From positions 3,189,350 through 3,253,349 of the forward strand of contig CP011806.1 of assembly GCA_001664505.1 (NCBI GenBank): a stretch of DNA of 64,000 nucleotides, given 5' to 3'. The position numbers and the translations under genes were made by a program. Below the pieces are notes generated by a model. That model ran no database searches. It worked only from the letters and a program-made list of their open reading frames with translations, and was not told the origin of the DNA. This document shows positions 41,956 to 49,567 of the stretch, one piece after another; positions within the stretch are counted from its first letter, which is position 1, and each line of letters opens with the position of its first letter. This DNA comes from Acidobacteria bacterium Mor1. GTDB taxonomy: Bacteria > Acidobacteriota > Polarisedimenticolia > Polarisedimenticolales > Polarisedimenticolaceae.

Positions 41956-42147
41956 TACAAAAGAAGCGCCCCCGGAGTAGGAGGAGGGGTTCTAGCTCCG
42001 GAAGCGCCTCAGGGGTTCGGTAACGTCTCACGCTTACTTGCTTGCAAGTAAGTACGCCGCAACCCCTCGTTTGGTTGCGCACCGACCGAGCGTTTTGTCG
42101 AAATTCGGGGCCGGAAGCTCTCACGGGTTTCCGGCCCCGTGCTTTTT
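41956..42147 (+). ncRNA. Candidate structured small RNA of unknown class
   Basis: The 358 bases between pduO and accD hold no credible gene but strong paired structure. Hairpin 1: GCGC and CCGGAG (41966-41977) pair with CTCCGG and GCGC (41996-42007), displaying a purine-rich GGAGGAGGGG loop. Hairpin 2: AGGGGTT (42011-42017) pairs with AACCCCT (42061-42067) and encloses CTTACTTGC/GCAAGTAAG (42033-42052). Hairpin 3 is an 11-base terminator stem followed by T5. A promoter-like site ends at 41949. The predicted RNA is about 190 bases. It does not match tmRNA, RNase P or 4.5S by eye; 6S-like or a taxon-specific RNA remain possible. Confidence 0.5.
42106..42147 (+). terminator. Strong intrinsic terminator
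   Basis: CGGGGCCGGAA (42106-42116) pairs perfectly with TTCCGGCCCCG (42129-42139), with a 12-base loop, followed by TGC and five T residues (42143-42147). It terminates rightward transcription, either a small RNA of this gap or read-through from pduO 270 bases upstream. On the minus strand no T-run follows. Confidence 0.88.
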
Positions 42148-42194
42148 CAGGGCACTTCCCCGGCGAGATTCAAGTCTGGAGAGCGCTGCGGCGC

Positions 42195-43043
42195 CTAGTT
42201 CGGCATCAGGAAGCGCAGGCTGGAGATCAGCTTGTCGCGCATCTTGTTCCGCTCGACGATGTAGTCGAGCATCCCGTGCTCGACCAGGAACTCCGAGCGC
42301 TGGAAGCCGGCAGGCAGCTTCTGGCGGATGGTCTGTTCGATGACCCGGGGTCCGGCGAAACCGATCAGCGCCTTGGGCTCGGCGATATTCAGATCGCCCA
42401 GCATGGCGAAGGATGCGGTGACTCCACCGGTGGTCGGGTCGGTCAGCACCGAGATGAAAGGCAGCCCGGCGACGTCGAGTTGCGCCAGCGCCGACGAGAT
42501 CTTGGCCATCTGCATCAGCGACAGGGCGCCTTCCTGCATGCGGGCGCCGCCGGAACAGGCGATCACGATCAGCGCACGCTGATCCTTCAGGGCCTGCTCG
42601 GCCGCCCGGGTGACCTTCTCACCCACGACGCTTCCCATCGAGCCGCCCATGAAGCCGTACTCCATCACCGCCATCGATACCGGGTGGCCACCGATGGTGC
42701 CGGTGCAGGTGATCACGGCGTCTTTCAGGCCGGTGCGCTTCTGGTAGTCGACCAGGCGCTTCTCGTAGGACTTGGAATCGACGAACTGGAGCGGGTCCAG
42801 CGGCGCTACTTCAGTGGCGAACTCCTGGTAGCGGCCCATGTCGAACAGCTGGTCGAGCCGCTCACGGGACCCGATGCGGAAGTGGTAGTCGCACTTGGTG
42901 CAGACGTTGGTGTTACGCAGGACCTCTTTCTTGTAGACGATCTCCTTGCAGTCCGGGCACTTGACCCACAGCCCTTCGGGCACTGTGAATCGGCGTTCCG
43001 CCTGTGGCTGCTTGGGTGTCTTCTCTTTCTTGAACCAGGCCAT
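42195..43043 (-). CDS. accD: Acetyl-CoA carboxylase carboxyltransferase subunit beta AccD
   Basis: Carboxyltransferase subunit (282 residues) that with AccA makes malonyl-CoA. The N-terminal zinc ribbon has Cys29, Cys32, Cys48 and Cys51, followed by the crotonase-like core with IACSGGARMQEG and TDPTTGGVTASFA. ATG 43043 (MAWFKKEK) gives the family-typical start; the frame extends to 43148 into the upstream gene. accA is not adjacent. In many genomes accD precedes folC; here folC lies nearby but divergent, beyond the glycosyltransferase. Confidence 0.95.
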   Translation of the reverse strand: MAWFKKEKTPKQPQAERRFTVPEGLWVKCPDCKEIVYKKEVLRNTNVCTKCDYHFRIGSRERLDQLFDMGRYQEFATEVAPLDPLQFVDSKSYEKRLVDYQKRTGLKDAVITCTGTIGGHPVSMAVMEYGFMGGSMGSVVGEKVTRAAEQALKDQRALIVIACSGGARMQEGALSLMQMAKISSALAQLDVAGLPFISVLTDPTTGGVTASFAMLGDLNIAEPKALIGFAGPRVIEQTIRQKLPAGFQRSEFLVEHGMLDYIVERNKMRDKLISSLRFLMPN

Positions 43044-43122
43044 GCGTCCGCTCATCGCCATCCTGTTTGTTGGATTGATCGGCTCAAATCCCTGCGAGAC
43101 AAGGGCTTTCGCCGCTCCAAAA

Positions 43123-44733
43123 CTAACCTGAGCCCTGTTTGCCGTCAAGGACGCCCCCGGCGGGAGCCTCCCCGGCCCTGCGGCAGATCCGGTACTTGCC
43201 CGCCGCGGCGACCTCGATGATGCGTTCCCGCACCTCGGGTTCCAGCCGCTCCAGGTCGTCGGGGTCGAAGACCAGCACGAGGTCTCCGGAGCGATCCAGC
43301 CGAGCGGGCAGATCCCGGAGATCGACCTCCTCCACCGGGCGATCCAGGTAGAACAGGAGACTGGGCACCTTCATATCCACCACAGCCACCGGCACTTGCG
43401 GGTACGACGCCTCGATCTCCAGGGCGACGCCTCGAGAGCTGCGCACGGTGGACATCCCAGGGAGCAACACCGTGGTCAACAGCAGCAGAAACCCCGCGGC
43501 CGCCCCGACGGCGGCTCCGTAGGCCAGCCTGGGCCGCAGGCGCATGGCGCCGAGGAGCGCCACCAACGCCGCAGCGATCCAGAGCCCGCCGCCGAGCCAA
43601 CCGACCAGCTCCACATGGGGCACCTCGGGATAGCGCCGGGCCGCCAGCGGCAGGATCACACCGAAGGCAGCCAGACTGGCGGCGAGCAGGGTCGAAACCA
43701 GGGCACCCGGTTTCTCCCGTCCGGCGTCCCGGGCCAACTCCCAGGTGGTCAGCCACGCGGCAAGGGGCATCAGGGGCACCAGATAGTTAGGCAACTTTCC
43801 CTGGCCGAGAGAGAAGAACAGGATCCCGGCGACCAGGGCTCCGGCGCAGTAGGGCGCCGTCGGACCGGCCTGCTTGCGCCCCAGCCAGAACGCCCGCAGC
43901 GTGCCGGTCAAGAGCGGCACGACGAAGGGAAAGGCTCCGACCAGCAGCACCGGAACGTAGAACCAGAGCGGCTTCACGTGGTCGGTCCCGCTGACGTAGC
44001 GATCCAGTGCTTCGCGGCGCAACAGCTCGGTGACCCCGTCGATACCGATCCGGCCGATCAACGCCAGGCCCCAGGGAGCGATCACCGCCAGACAGGCTCC
44101 GGCGGCGGTGGCCGCCACCCGCCACCCGGGCACCAGGGAAAGCCCGGCCGCCGTGCGGCCGGCGAGCAGGATCAACAGCGGCAGCAACAGCGCCACCGGC
44201 CCCTTGACCAGAAAGCCGAGCCCGAGCAGCGCCCCGAAGGCGCCGCCACGCCGGGCGCTCCAGCCGTCGGGGGCCAGCAGGTCCAGCGCTACCGCCGCGG
44301 TGATGTGTACCGAGAGCAGCGCGTCGTAGGTCCCCACCCGGCCGGGAACGACCACCAGCGGAAAACAGATGAAGATCGCCGCCGCCCAGACCGCCCCCTC
44401 ATCGCCGAACCGGCGGCGGGCCACGGCGCCGACCAACCACAGAGAGATCAGGGTGGCCAGAGCCGCCGGCAGCCTAGCGGTCCACTCCCGGGCGCCGAAG
44501 GTGGCGTAGAGCGGGACCTGCAGCCAGTGGACCAGCGGCGGCTTGACCAGCCTCGGCTGCCCGTCGAACAGGGGCACCACCGGATCGCCGCTGCGCAGCA
44601 TCTCGACGCTGGTGCGGGCGACCCGGGGTTCATCGGGATCGATCAGGGGCACGTCGCCGGTGCGCAGGAGCAGGATTGCCGCCGCCAGCAGCACGACCCC
44701 GACAAACAGGCGCTGTGCCAGTCGTTCATCCAC
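43123..44733 (-). CDS. GT-C membrane glycosyltransferase, ArnT/PMT family
   Basis: A 536-residue protein with about eleven to twelve membrane segments and the catalytic acidic motif of the family in the first periplasmic loop (Asp34-Glu35 in IDPDEPRVA). The VKPPLVHWLQ and GFLVKGPVALLLPLL segments also match the ArnT/PMT_2 group. These enzymes transfer a sugar from a polyprenyl-phosphate donor to lipid A, protein or other envelope acceptors; the acceptor cannot be told. It lies 80 bases upstream of accD on the same strand and is divergent from folC. Confidence 0.85.
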   Translation of the reverse strand: MDERLAQRLFVGVVLLAAAILLLRTGDVPLIDPDEPRVARTSVEMLRSGDPVVPLFDGQPRLVKPPLVHWLQVPLYATFGAREWTARLPAALATLISLWLVGAVARRRFGDEGAVWAAAIFICFPLVVVPGRVGTYDALLSVHITAAVALDLLAPDGWSARRGGAFGALLGLGFLVKGPVALLLPLLILLAGRTAAGLSLVPGWRVAATAAGACLAVIAPWGLALIGRIGIDGVTELLRREALDRYVSGTDHVKPLWFYVPVLLVGAFPFVVPLLTGTLRAFWLGRKQAGPTAPYCAGALVAGILFFSLGQGKLPNYLVPLMPLAAWLTTWELARDAGREKPGALVSTLLAASLAAFGVILPLAARRYPEVPHVELVGWLGGGLWIAAALVALLGAMRLRPRLAYGAAVGAAAGFLLLLTTVLLPGMSTVRSSRGVALEIEASYPQVPVAVVDMKVPSLLFYLDRPVEEVDLRDLPARLDRSGDLVLVFDPDDLERLEPEVRERIIEVAAAGKYRICRRAGEAPAGGVLDGKQGSG

Positions 44734-44753
44734 CGCGCGCTATCATAGCGAGC

Positions 44754-46079
44754 ATGGCGCAGGACCCGGTCCGCTGGCTTTACGACCTCCAGCATTTCGG
44801 CATCAAGCTCGGACTGGAAAACATCCGGACGTTGCTGGAATGGTGCGGCTCGCCCCAGCGGGCCTTCCGTACCGTGCTGGTCGGCGGCACCAACGGCAAG
44901 GGCTCGGTGGCCTCGATGCTGGCCTCTATGCTCGAGGCCCACGGCATCAAGAGCGGGCTGTTCACCTCCCCTCACCTGGTGCGCCCCAACGAACGGATCC
45001 GTATCGGCGGCGAGGACATCTCGACCGAGGCGCTTCACGAACGCTTGAACGGCATGCGCCGGATGATCGAGGAGGCCTGCGCCGACGGCCGGATGGAGTT
45101 CCACCCCTCGTTCTTCGAGGTCATGACCGCCACCGCGCTGACCGCCTTCCGGGACGCCGAGGTTCAGGCAGGGATTCTGGAAGTCGGGCTCGGCGGCCGG
45201 CTGGACGCGACCAACGCCGTGGAGGCGGACCTCTCGGTGATCGTCTCCGTCGACTTCGACCACATGAAGACCCTGGGGCGCAGCCTGCTGCTGATCGCCG
45301 CCGAGAAGGCGGGGATCATCAAGCAGGGCCGGCCGGTGCTGAGCGGCATCGAACGCCTCGACGCCCTGGGGGTGATTCGCGGGGTAGCCCGGCGGCGCGG
45401 AGCGCCGGTGCTCGAATCCCGGGAGTCGGTCCAGCTCCACGAAGAGCCGGGCGGCACCTTCGCCCTCGAGACCTCGGCGGCCCGCTACGACAGGTTGAGC
45501 CTGGGACTCGACGGCAGGCACCAACGGCAGAACGCCCGGCTGGCGCTGTTGGCGCTGGAGACGTTGCTGGAACGAATGGGCCGCGGCGCCGATCCCGAAC
45601 AGGTGCGCCATGGACTGGCGTCGGTTCGCTGGGCCGGCCGGCTGCAGTGGCTCGAACCCGAGGGCGGTCCCGAGATGCTGTTCGACGGCGCTCACAACGT
45701 CGCCGGGGTGGAAGCCCTCGGCGAATATCTCGATGGACTCCAACGGCCGCGGCCGGTGATGTTGTTCGGCGCCATGCGGGGCAAGAAGATCCCCGAGATC
45801 CTCGAACGCCTGCGTCCGAGGATCTCGAAACTGGTGATCACCCGGCCCGGCGTCAACCGATCGCTGGAACCCGAGGAGATCGCCGAGGTCGCCCGCCGGG
45901 TCGGGATCCCCTGCGAATGCGTCGAAGAACCGGCGCGGGCCTTCGAACGTGCCCGCGGTCTCGCCGCCGAGGGTTCGGAGCCAGGAGGCTATCTGCTGGT
46001 TGCCGGCTCGCTCTATCTGGTCGGCCAGGTCCTGGCGATGCTGGAACCGGAAGAAGCGCCGGGACCGGTTTCGATGTAG
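44754..46079 (+). CDS. folC: Folylpolyglutamate / dihydrofolate synthase FolC
   Basis: Mur-ligase-like enzyme of 441 residues that makes dihydrofolate and adds glutamates to folates. The ATP loop GGTNGKGSVAS, the region SPHLVRPNERIRI and the GLGGRLDATN segment identify it. ATG 44754 yields the usual N-terminus (DPVRWLYDLQHFGI); the upstream in-frame extension overlaps the divergent glycosyltransferase gene. Confidence 0.94.
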   Translation: MAQDPVRWLYDLQHFGIKLGLENIRTLLEWCGSPQRAFRTVLVGGTNGKGSVASMLASMLEAHGIKSGLFTSPHLVRPNERIRIGGEDISTEALHERLNGMRRMIEEACADGRMEFHPSFFEVMTATALTAFRDAEVQAGILEVGLGGRLDATNAVEADLSVIVSVDFDHMKTLGRSLLLIAAEKAGIIKQGRPVLSGIERLDALGVIRGVARRRGAPVLESRESVQLHEEPGGTFALETSAARYDRLSLGLDGRHQRQNARLALLALETLLERMGRGADPEQVRHGLASVRWAGRLQWLEPEGGPEMLFDGAHNVAGVEALGEYLDGLQRPRPVMLFGAMRGKKIPEILERLRPRISKLVITRPGVNRSLEPEEIAEVARRVGIPCECVEEPARAFERARGLAAEGSEPGGYLLVAGSLYLVGQVLAMLEPEEAPGPVSM

Positions 46080-46131
46080 CCGTATCGATGTCACCCTCCC
46101 GATCGCATCTCCCCCAAGGCAAGGAACCTCG

Positions 46132-46920
46132 ATGAGCACGCTGTTTCAGATCGACGCATTCACCGCGGAACCCTTCAAGGGCAACCCCGCCGCCGTCTGC
46201 CTGCTGACCCAGCCCAAGGATCCGGCGTGGATGCAGCAGGTCGCCGCCGAGATGAACCTGTCGGAGACCGCTTTCGTCCATCGAGACGGCGAGGGCTTCG
46301 GGCTGCGCTGGTTCACCCCGGCCTGCGAGGTCGACCTCTGCGGCCACGCGACGTTGGCCGCGGCCCACGCGCTCTGGGAACATCGCTGGCTCAAGCCCTT
46401 CGACGTGGCGCACTTCTCGACGCGCAGCGGCACGTTGACCGCCGAGCAGGGTGAGCACTGGATCCATCTGGACTTCCCCAAGGAAGCCGCGGAAGAAAGC
46501 GGCTTCCCCGACGAACTGTTGCGCGGTCTTGGGGCGGTCAATCCGCGCTGGGTCGGACGCAACCGACTGGACTATCTGGTCGAGCTGGAGTCCGAAGCGA
46601 CGGTACGGGCATTCAGTCCGAACCTGGCGGCGCTGGCGGGTCTCGAGAGTCGCGGCGTGATCGTCACCGCCGCGGCCGATCCCGGAGAGTTCGATTTCGT
46701 CTCCCGCTACTTCGCCCCGTCGTGCGGCATCGGCGAGGATCCGGTCACCGGCTCGGCACACTGCGCGCTGGCGCCCTACTGGAGCAAGAAGCTGGGCAAG
46801 ACCCGGATGACCGGCTACCAGGCATCCCAACGGGGCGGCACCGTCCGGGTCGAGGTCGGCGCCGACCGGGTCAAACTGAGCGGCCAGGCGGTCACCATCT
46901 TCCGCGGCCAGCTCGCTTGA
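46132..46920 (+). CDS. PhzF family isomerase/epimerase
   Basis: A 262-residue protein of the diaminopimelate-epimerase-like PhzF family. The N-terminus FQIDAFTAEPFKGNPAAVC, the catalytic Glu45 in NLSETAFV, CEVDLCGHATLAAAH and the second-half GEDPVTGSAHCALAPYW are all canonical. No phenazine genes are near, so the substrate is unknown and the role is probably small-molecule isomerisation. ATG 46132 is used. The next gene follows after 32 bases. Confidence 0.92.
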   Translation: MSTLFQIDAFTAEPFKGNPAAVCLLTQPKDPAWMQQVAAEMNLSETAFVHRDGEGFGLRWFTPACEVDLCGHATLAAAHALWEHRWLKPFDVAHFSTRSGTLTAEQGEHWIHLDFPKEAAEESGFPDELLRGLGAVNPRWVGRNRLDYLVELESEATVRAFSPNLAALAGLESRGVIVTAAADPGEFDFVSRYFAPSCGIGEDPVTGSAHCALAPYWSKKLGKTRMTGYQASQRGGTVRVEVGADRVKLSGQAVTIFRGQLA

Positions 46921-46952
46921 CGAAGCCGGTGCCTTCGACACCTGGAGGAGCC

Positions 46953-47522
46953 ATGTCTGATTCGCGGGTTCAAGTCTACGTCGCCTGCTCGCTGGACGGC
47001 TTTATCGCCGGCCCCGATCACGATCTGTCCTGGCTTCCCGGTAGCGGCGGAGAACATGACCGCTCCCATCCCGACAAGGACGCGGGTGCGCTGGAATGGG
47101 AGGACTTCATCCAGGACGTCGGTGCGATGCTGATGGGGCGCAGCACCTACGATGTGGTCCGCGGTTTCGACGTGCCCTGGCCCTACGGCGAGATGCCCGT
47201 TTGCGTCGCGACCCATCGCGACCTGGATGCCGGCGCCCCCGCCACGGTGAAGCCGGTCGCCGGCGGAATTCGAGAAGTGGTCGACATGGCCAAGGAGACC
47301 GCCGGAGGCAAGGACGTTTATCTTGACGGCGGCAACCTGATCCGCCAGGCAGCCGAGGCGGACCTGGTCGACCGCTGGATCATCACCTACGCGCCGGTGG
47401 TCCTGGGAAAGGGGATCTCACTCTTTTCCGGTCTCGAGAACTACTACGAGCTGGAGATCACGGGCCACCACCGCTACGCCTTCGGCATGGTGCAGATCCA
47501 CGCACGGCCCTCGCGCCGCTAG
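46953..47522 (+). CDS. RibD C-terminal / dihydrofolate-reductase-fold protein
   Basis: A 189-residue protein of the DHFR-like RibD_C family: YVACSLDGFIAGPDHDLSWL at the start, MLMGRSTYDVV, KDVYLDGGNLIRQ and the late WIITYAPVVLGKGISLF. Such stand-alone proteins bind NADPH; many have no known substrate. ATG 46953 has GGAGGAG five bases upstream. It follows phzF-like on the same strand and its end overlaps the convergent lipoprotein gene by four bases. Confidence 0.88.
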   Translation: MSDSRVQVYVACSLDGFIAGPDHDLSWLPGSGGEHDRSHPDKDAGALEWEDFIQDVGAMLMGRSTYDVVRGFDVPWPYGEMPVCVATHRDLDAGAPATVKPVAGGIREVVDMAKETAGGKDVYLDGGNLIRQAAEADLVDRWIITYAPVVLGKGISLFSGLENYYELEITGHHRYAFGMVQIHARPSRR

Positions 47523-48124
47523 TTGCGGAAGACCGTTTCCAGTTGGGGCGCGTCGAACATGGCCGCAGGTGAGATGACCGGCTCCTCCAGCGGAAGCGCA
47601 TCGCCGAAACGCTCACGAACCTTGGCCGCCACCGCGGGGTGGGACACATCGAAATCGGCAAAGGTCGCGAGTTCGCCGATCTCGATACCGGCGCCACGTT
47701 TGTAGACCTTCCAGACCAACTCCGAACAGTAGATCCGCTCGTCGGACCACTCGAAGGTCAGGTCGTAGTCCAGGCCGGCCATCTCCTCACCGACGGCACG
47801 CATGCGGGCAAGCACCGGATCGGTCAGCGCCGCGACGTCCCGCAATCGCTTGGCCACGAAGTGTCCGTCCTTGCCCCGGGCGATCCACTGGTCGAGAGGG
47901 GTCAACTTGACCGGTTGCACCGCCTCGTAGACGAAGGGTTCGCCCTCTTGCAAATAGACGATACCCATGTGGCTGTAGCGGGAGTCGGTCGCCTGCTGGA
48001 TCGCCTCGCTCTGGGACGAGCGGGACTCGTGAAAGACCACGTCGCCGTTCTGCGGCTGGTAGCCGCCGGCCCCGCAGCCGGTGGCGAGACAGATCAGGCC
48101 GATCAGCAGGATCCCGTGTTTCAT
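47519..48124 (-). CDS. YiiX/YebB-like lipoprotein with permuted papain fold
   Basis: A 201-residue lipoprotein with lipobox LATGC (Cys17). The permuted NlpC/P60-type catalytic residues are visible: His52 in YSHMGIVY, Glu67, and Cys133 in IYCSELVWKVY. YiiX-type proteins are predicted amidases or peptidases acting on cell-wall peptides or lipids. It ends against the RibD-like gene and is divergent from trmB. Confidence 0.82.
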   Translation of the reverse strand: MKHGILLIGLICLATGCGAGGYQPQNGDVVFHESRSSQSEAIQQATDSRYSHMGIVYLQEGEPFVYEAVQPVKLTPLDQWIARGKDGHFVAKRLRDVAALTDPVLARMRAVGEEMAGLDYDLTFEWSDERIYCSELVWKVYKRGAGIEIGELATFADFDVSHPAVAAKVRERFGDALPLEEPVISPAAMFDAPQLETVFRN

Positions 48125-48202
48125 CGAACCAGCCTAGTCCCGGGCCCGAGGCCGGGCAAGCAGGGCTGGAAGGGACTCGCCCCCCGGTTCTACACTGTCG
48201 GG

Positions 48203-48832
48203 ATGCGTGAACTGAAAGTAGTCGCCCCGGAACTCCGACTGGACCCGGAACGAGCCCTGGATGGGCTGGACTGGACCGAAGTCTTCGGCGAGCCCGGCCG
48301 GGTGGAAATCGAGATCGGGCCGGGCAAGGGCAAGTTCCTGGTGGAGGCCGCCTCGACCCGCCCCGACGTGCACATGCTCGGGGTCGACTGGGCCAACAAG
48401 TACCTGCGGATGGTCGAGGGCAAGGCGCTGCGCGCCGAGCTGAAGAACGTGCGTTTCATCCGGATCGACGCCAAGGAGTTCGTCCACCGGGCGGTGCCCG
48501 AGCATTCGGTTTCGGCCTACTACGTCTTCTATCCGGACCCCTGGCCCAAGAAGCGGCACCACAAGCGGCGTTTCTTCCAACCGCCGACCATCGACGATCT
48601 TTCGCGAACCCTGATCCACGGCGCCTACCTTCACGTGGCCACCGACTTCCGCGGCTACTGGGAGCACCTTGAGCCGCTGCTCGACGCCCACGCGGATTTC
48701 GAGCGCCAGGCGGCCTTCGGCAGCCCCGAGTTTCCGGTTCCGACCGATCAGCCCCTGACCAACTTCGAGGCCAAGTACCTGGTCCAGGGACGCGACCGCT
48801 TCCGCGGTTCCTGGCGGCGCAAGGACGCCTAG
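48203..48832 (+). CDS. trmB: tRNA (guanine-N7-)-methyltransferase TrmB
   Basis: SAM-dependent methyltransferase (209 residues) forming m7G46 in tRNA variable loops. The SAM loop EIEIGPGKGKFL, the acidic LGVDWANKY strand end and the catalytic YYVFYPDPWPKKRHHKRR are diagnostic, as is the C-terminal TNFEAKYL. ATG 48203 follows a TACACT hexamer (48191-48196), so the mRNA leader may be very short. It lies 75 bases before a tRNA gene whose variable loop carries G46. Confidence 0.95.
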   Translation: MRELKVVAPELRLDPERALDGLDWTEVFGEPGRVEIEIGPGKGKFLVEAASTRPDVHMLGVDWANKYLRMVEGKALRAELKNVRFIRIDAKEFVHRAVPEHSVSAYYVFYPDPWPKKRHHKRRFFQPPTIDDLSRTLIHGAYLHVATDFRGYWEHLEPLLDAHADFERQAAFGSPEFPVPTDQPLTNFEAKYLVQGRDRFRGSWRRKDA

Positions 48833-48850
48833 CGCTCCCGGCAGGCCAAG

Positions 48851-48879
48851 TTGAATTCCCCCGGGGGCGGTTGTACACT
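48851..48879 (+). promoter_or_regulatory. Promoter of the tRNA-Trp gene
   Basis: TTGAAT (48851-48856) and TACACT (48874-48879) are separated by exactly 17 bases, a good sigma-70-type match. The predicted start is about 20 bases before the tRNA. Confidence 0.75.
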
Positions 48880-48907
48880 GCGCCGGTTCGACGGGTCGCC
48901 CCGGTAC

Positions 48908-48983
48908 AGGGGAGTAGCTCAATTGGCAGAGCACCGGTCTCCAAAACCGGGGGTTGCAGGTTCGATTCCTGTCTCCCCTGCCA
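48908..48983 (+). tRNA. tRNA-Trp (anticodon CCA)
   Basis: A complete cloverleaf: acceptor AGGGGAG pairs with CTCCCCT, the D-arm has GCTCAATTGGCAGAGC, the anticodon stem CCGGT/ACCGG encloses CTCCAAA with anticodon CCA at 48941-48943, and the T-arm is GCAGG-TTCGATT-CCTGT. Discriminator G48980 and an encoded CCA end complete it. The variable loop GGGTT supplies G46, the TrmB substrate. Confidence 0.98.
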
Positions 48984-49012
48984 ACCGGGCGGTTCGTTAA
49001 CGGAGCCCACCC

Positions 49013-49567
49013 TTGGCTTATCCGCACGCGGAAGTGCTCGACAGCCTGCCGCTGGCCATCGCCGTCGTCGACCGGCAGGGTCTGATCCTCGGCGTCAACG
49101 CCGAATGGGCCGAAGCCTTCGGCCACGATCGCGATGCGCTTCACGGCAGTTCCCTGGCCGAAACCGTCGGCCTGACCCTGGACGACGGCGGGTTTGCCGG
49201 CCTGTTCGAAGCCGCGCCGGCGGACCCCGTCGGCCTACGCGCCCTGGTTCACGACCGGGACGGCACGCCGATCATGCAGACCCTCTGGCTTCGACCCACC
49301 GCTGCCGACGGCCCCATCCTGGCGGTGTTCGAGGACATGCACCCGGGCATGCGCAACGTGGTGCGCACCGCGCGCTCGACCCGCCACTCGATCAACAACG
49401 TGCTGATGGGACTGGTGGGCTACGCCGAGATCCTGCGGGACCAGCCGGGCCTCGACGCGGGTGCCCGCTCCAAGGTGGTCAAGATCATGGAGCGAGTGCA
49501 GCAGATCCGGACGGAGGTGAATCGCCTCGGTGCGCTTGGTCGCGAAGCTGAAGGCGATAGCGAATAG
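49013..49567 (+). CDS. PAS domain protein with histidine-kinase-like dimerisation helix, no ATPase domain
   Basis: A 184-residue protein. Residues 5-105 resemble a PAS sensor domain (LPLAIAVVDRQGLILGVNAEWAEAFG). Residues 118-170 match the phospho-acceptor helices of sensor kinases (TRHSINNVLMGLVGYAEILRD) with a His in the expected place, but no HATPase domain follows. It may be a phosphotransfer or scaffold remnant. The start is a TTG with a weak GGAG site just after tRNA-Trp. Its 3' end overlaps the convergent cytochrome gene by 83 bases. Confidence 0.65.
   Translation: MAYPHAEVLDSLPLAIAVVDRQGLILGVNAEWAEAFGHDRDALHGSSLAETVGLTLDDGGFAGLFEAAPADPVGLRALVHDRDGTPIMQTLWLRPTAADGPILAVFEDMHPGMRNVVRTARSTRHSINNVLMGLVGYAEILRDQPGLDAGARSKVVKIMERVQQIRTEVNRLGALGREAEGDSE

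Noticed and set aside
41702-42124. A 140-codon minus-strand frame over the pduO end and the small-RNA gap
   Set aside because: It overlaps the pduO coding end, crosses paired RNA elements and has no ribosome binding site or recognisable domain.
41956-42147. Assignment of the candidate RNA as tmRNA, RNase P or SRP RNA
   Set aside because: I could not find the conserved tRNA-like ends of tmRNA, the RNase P core blocks or the SRP GGAAGCAG-type loop; the class is left open.
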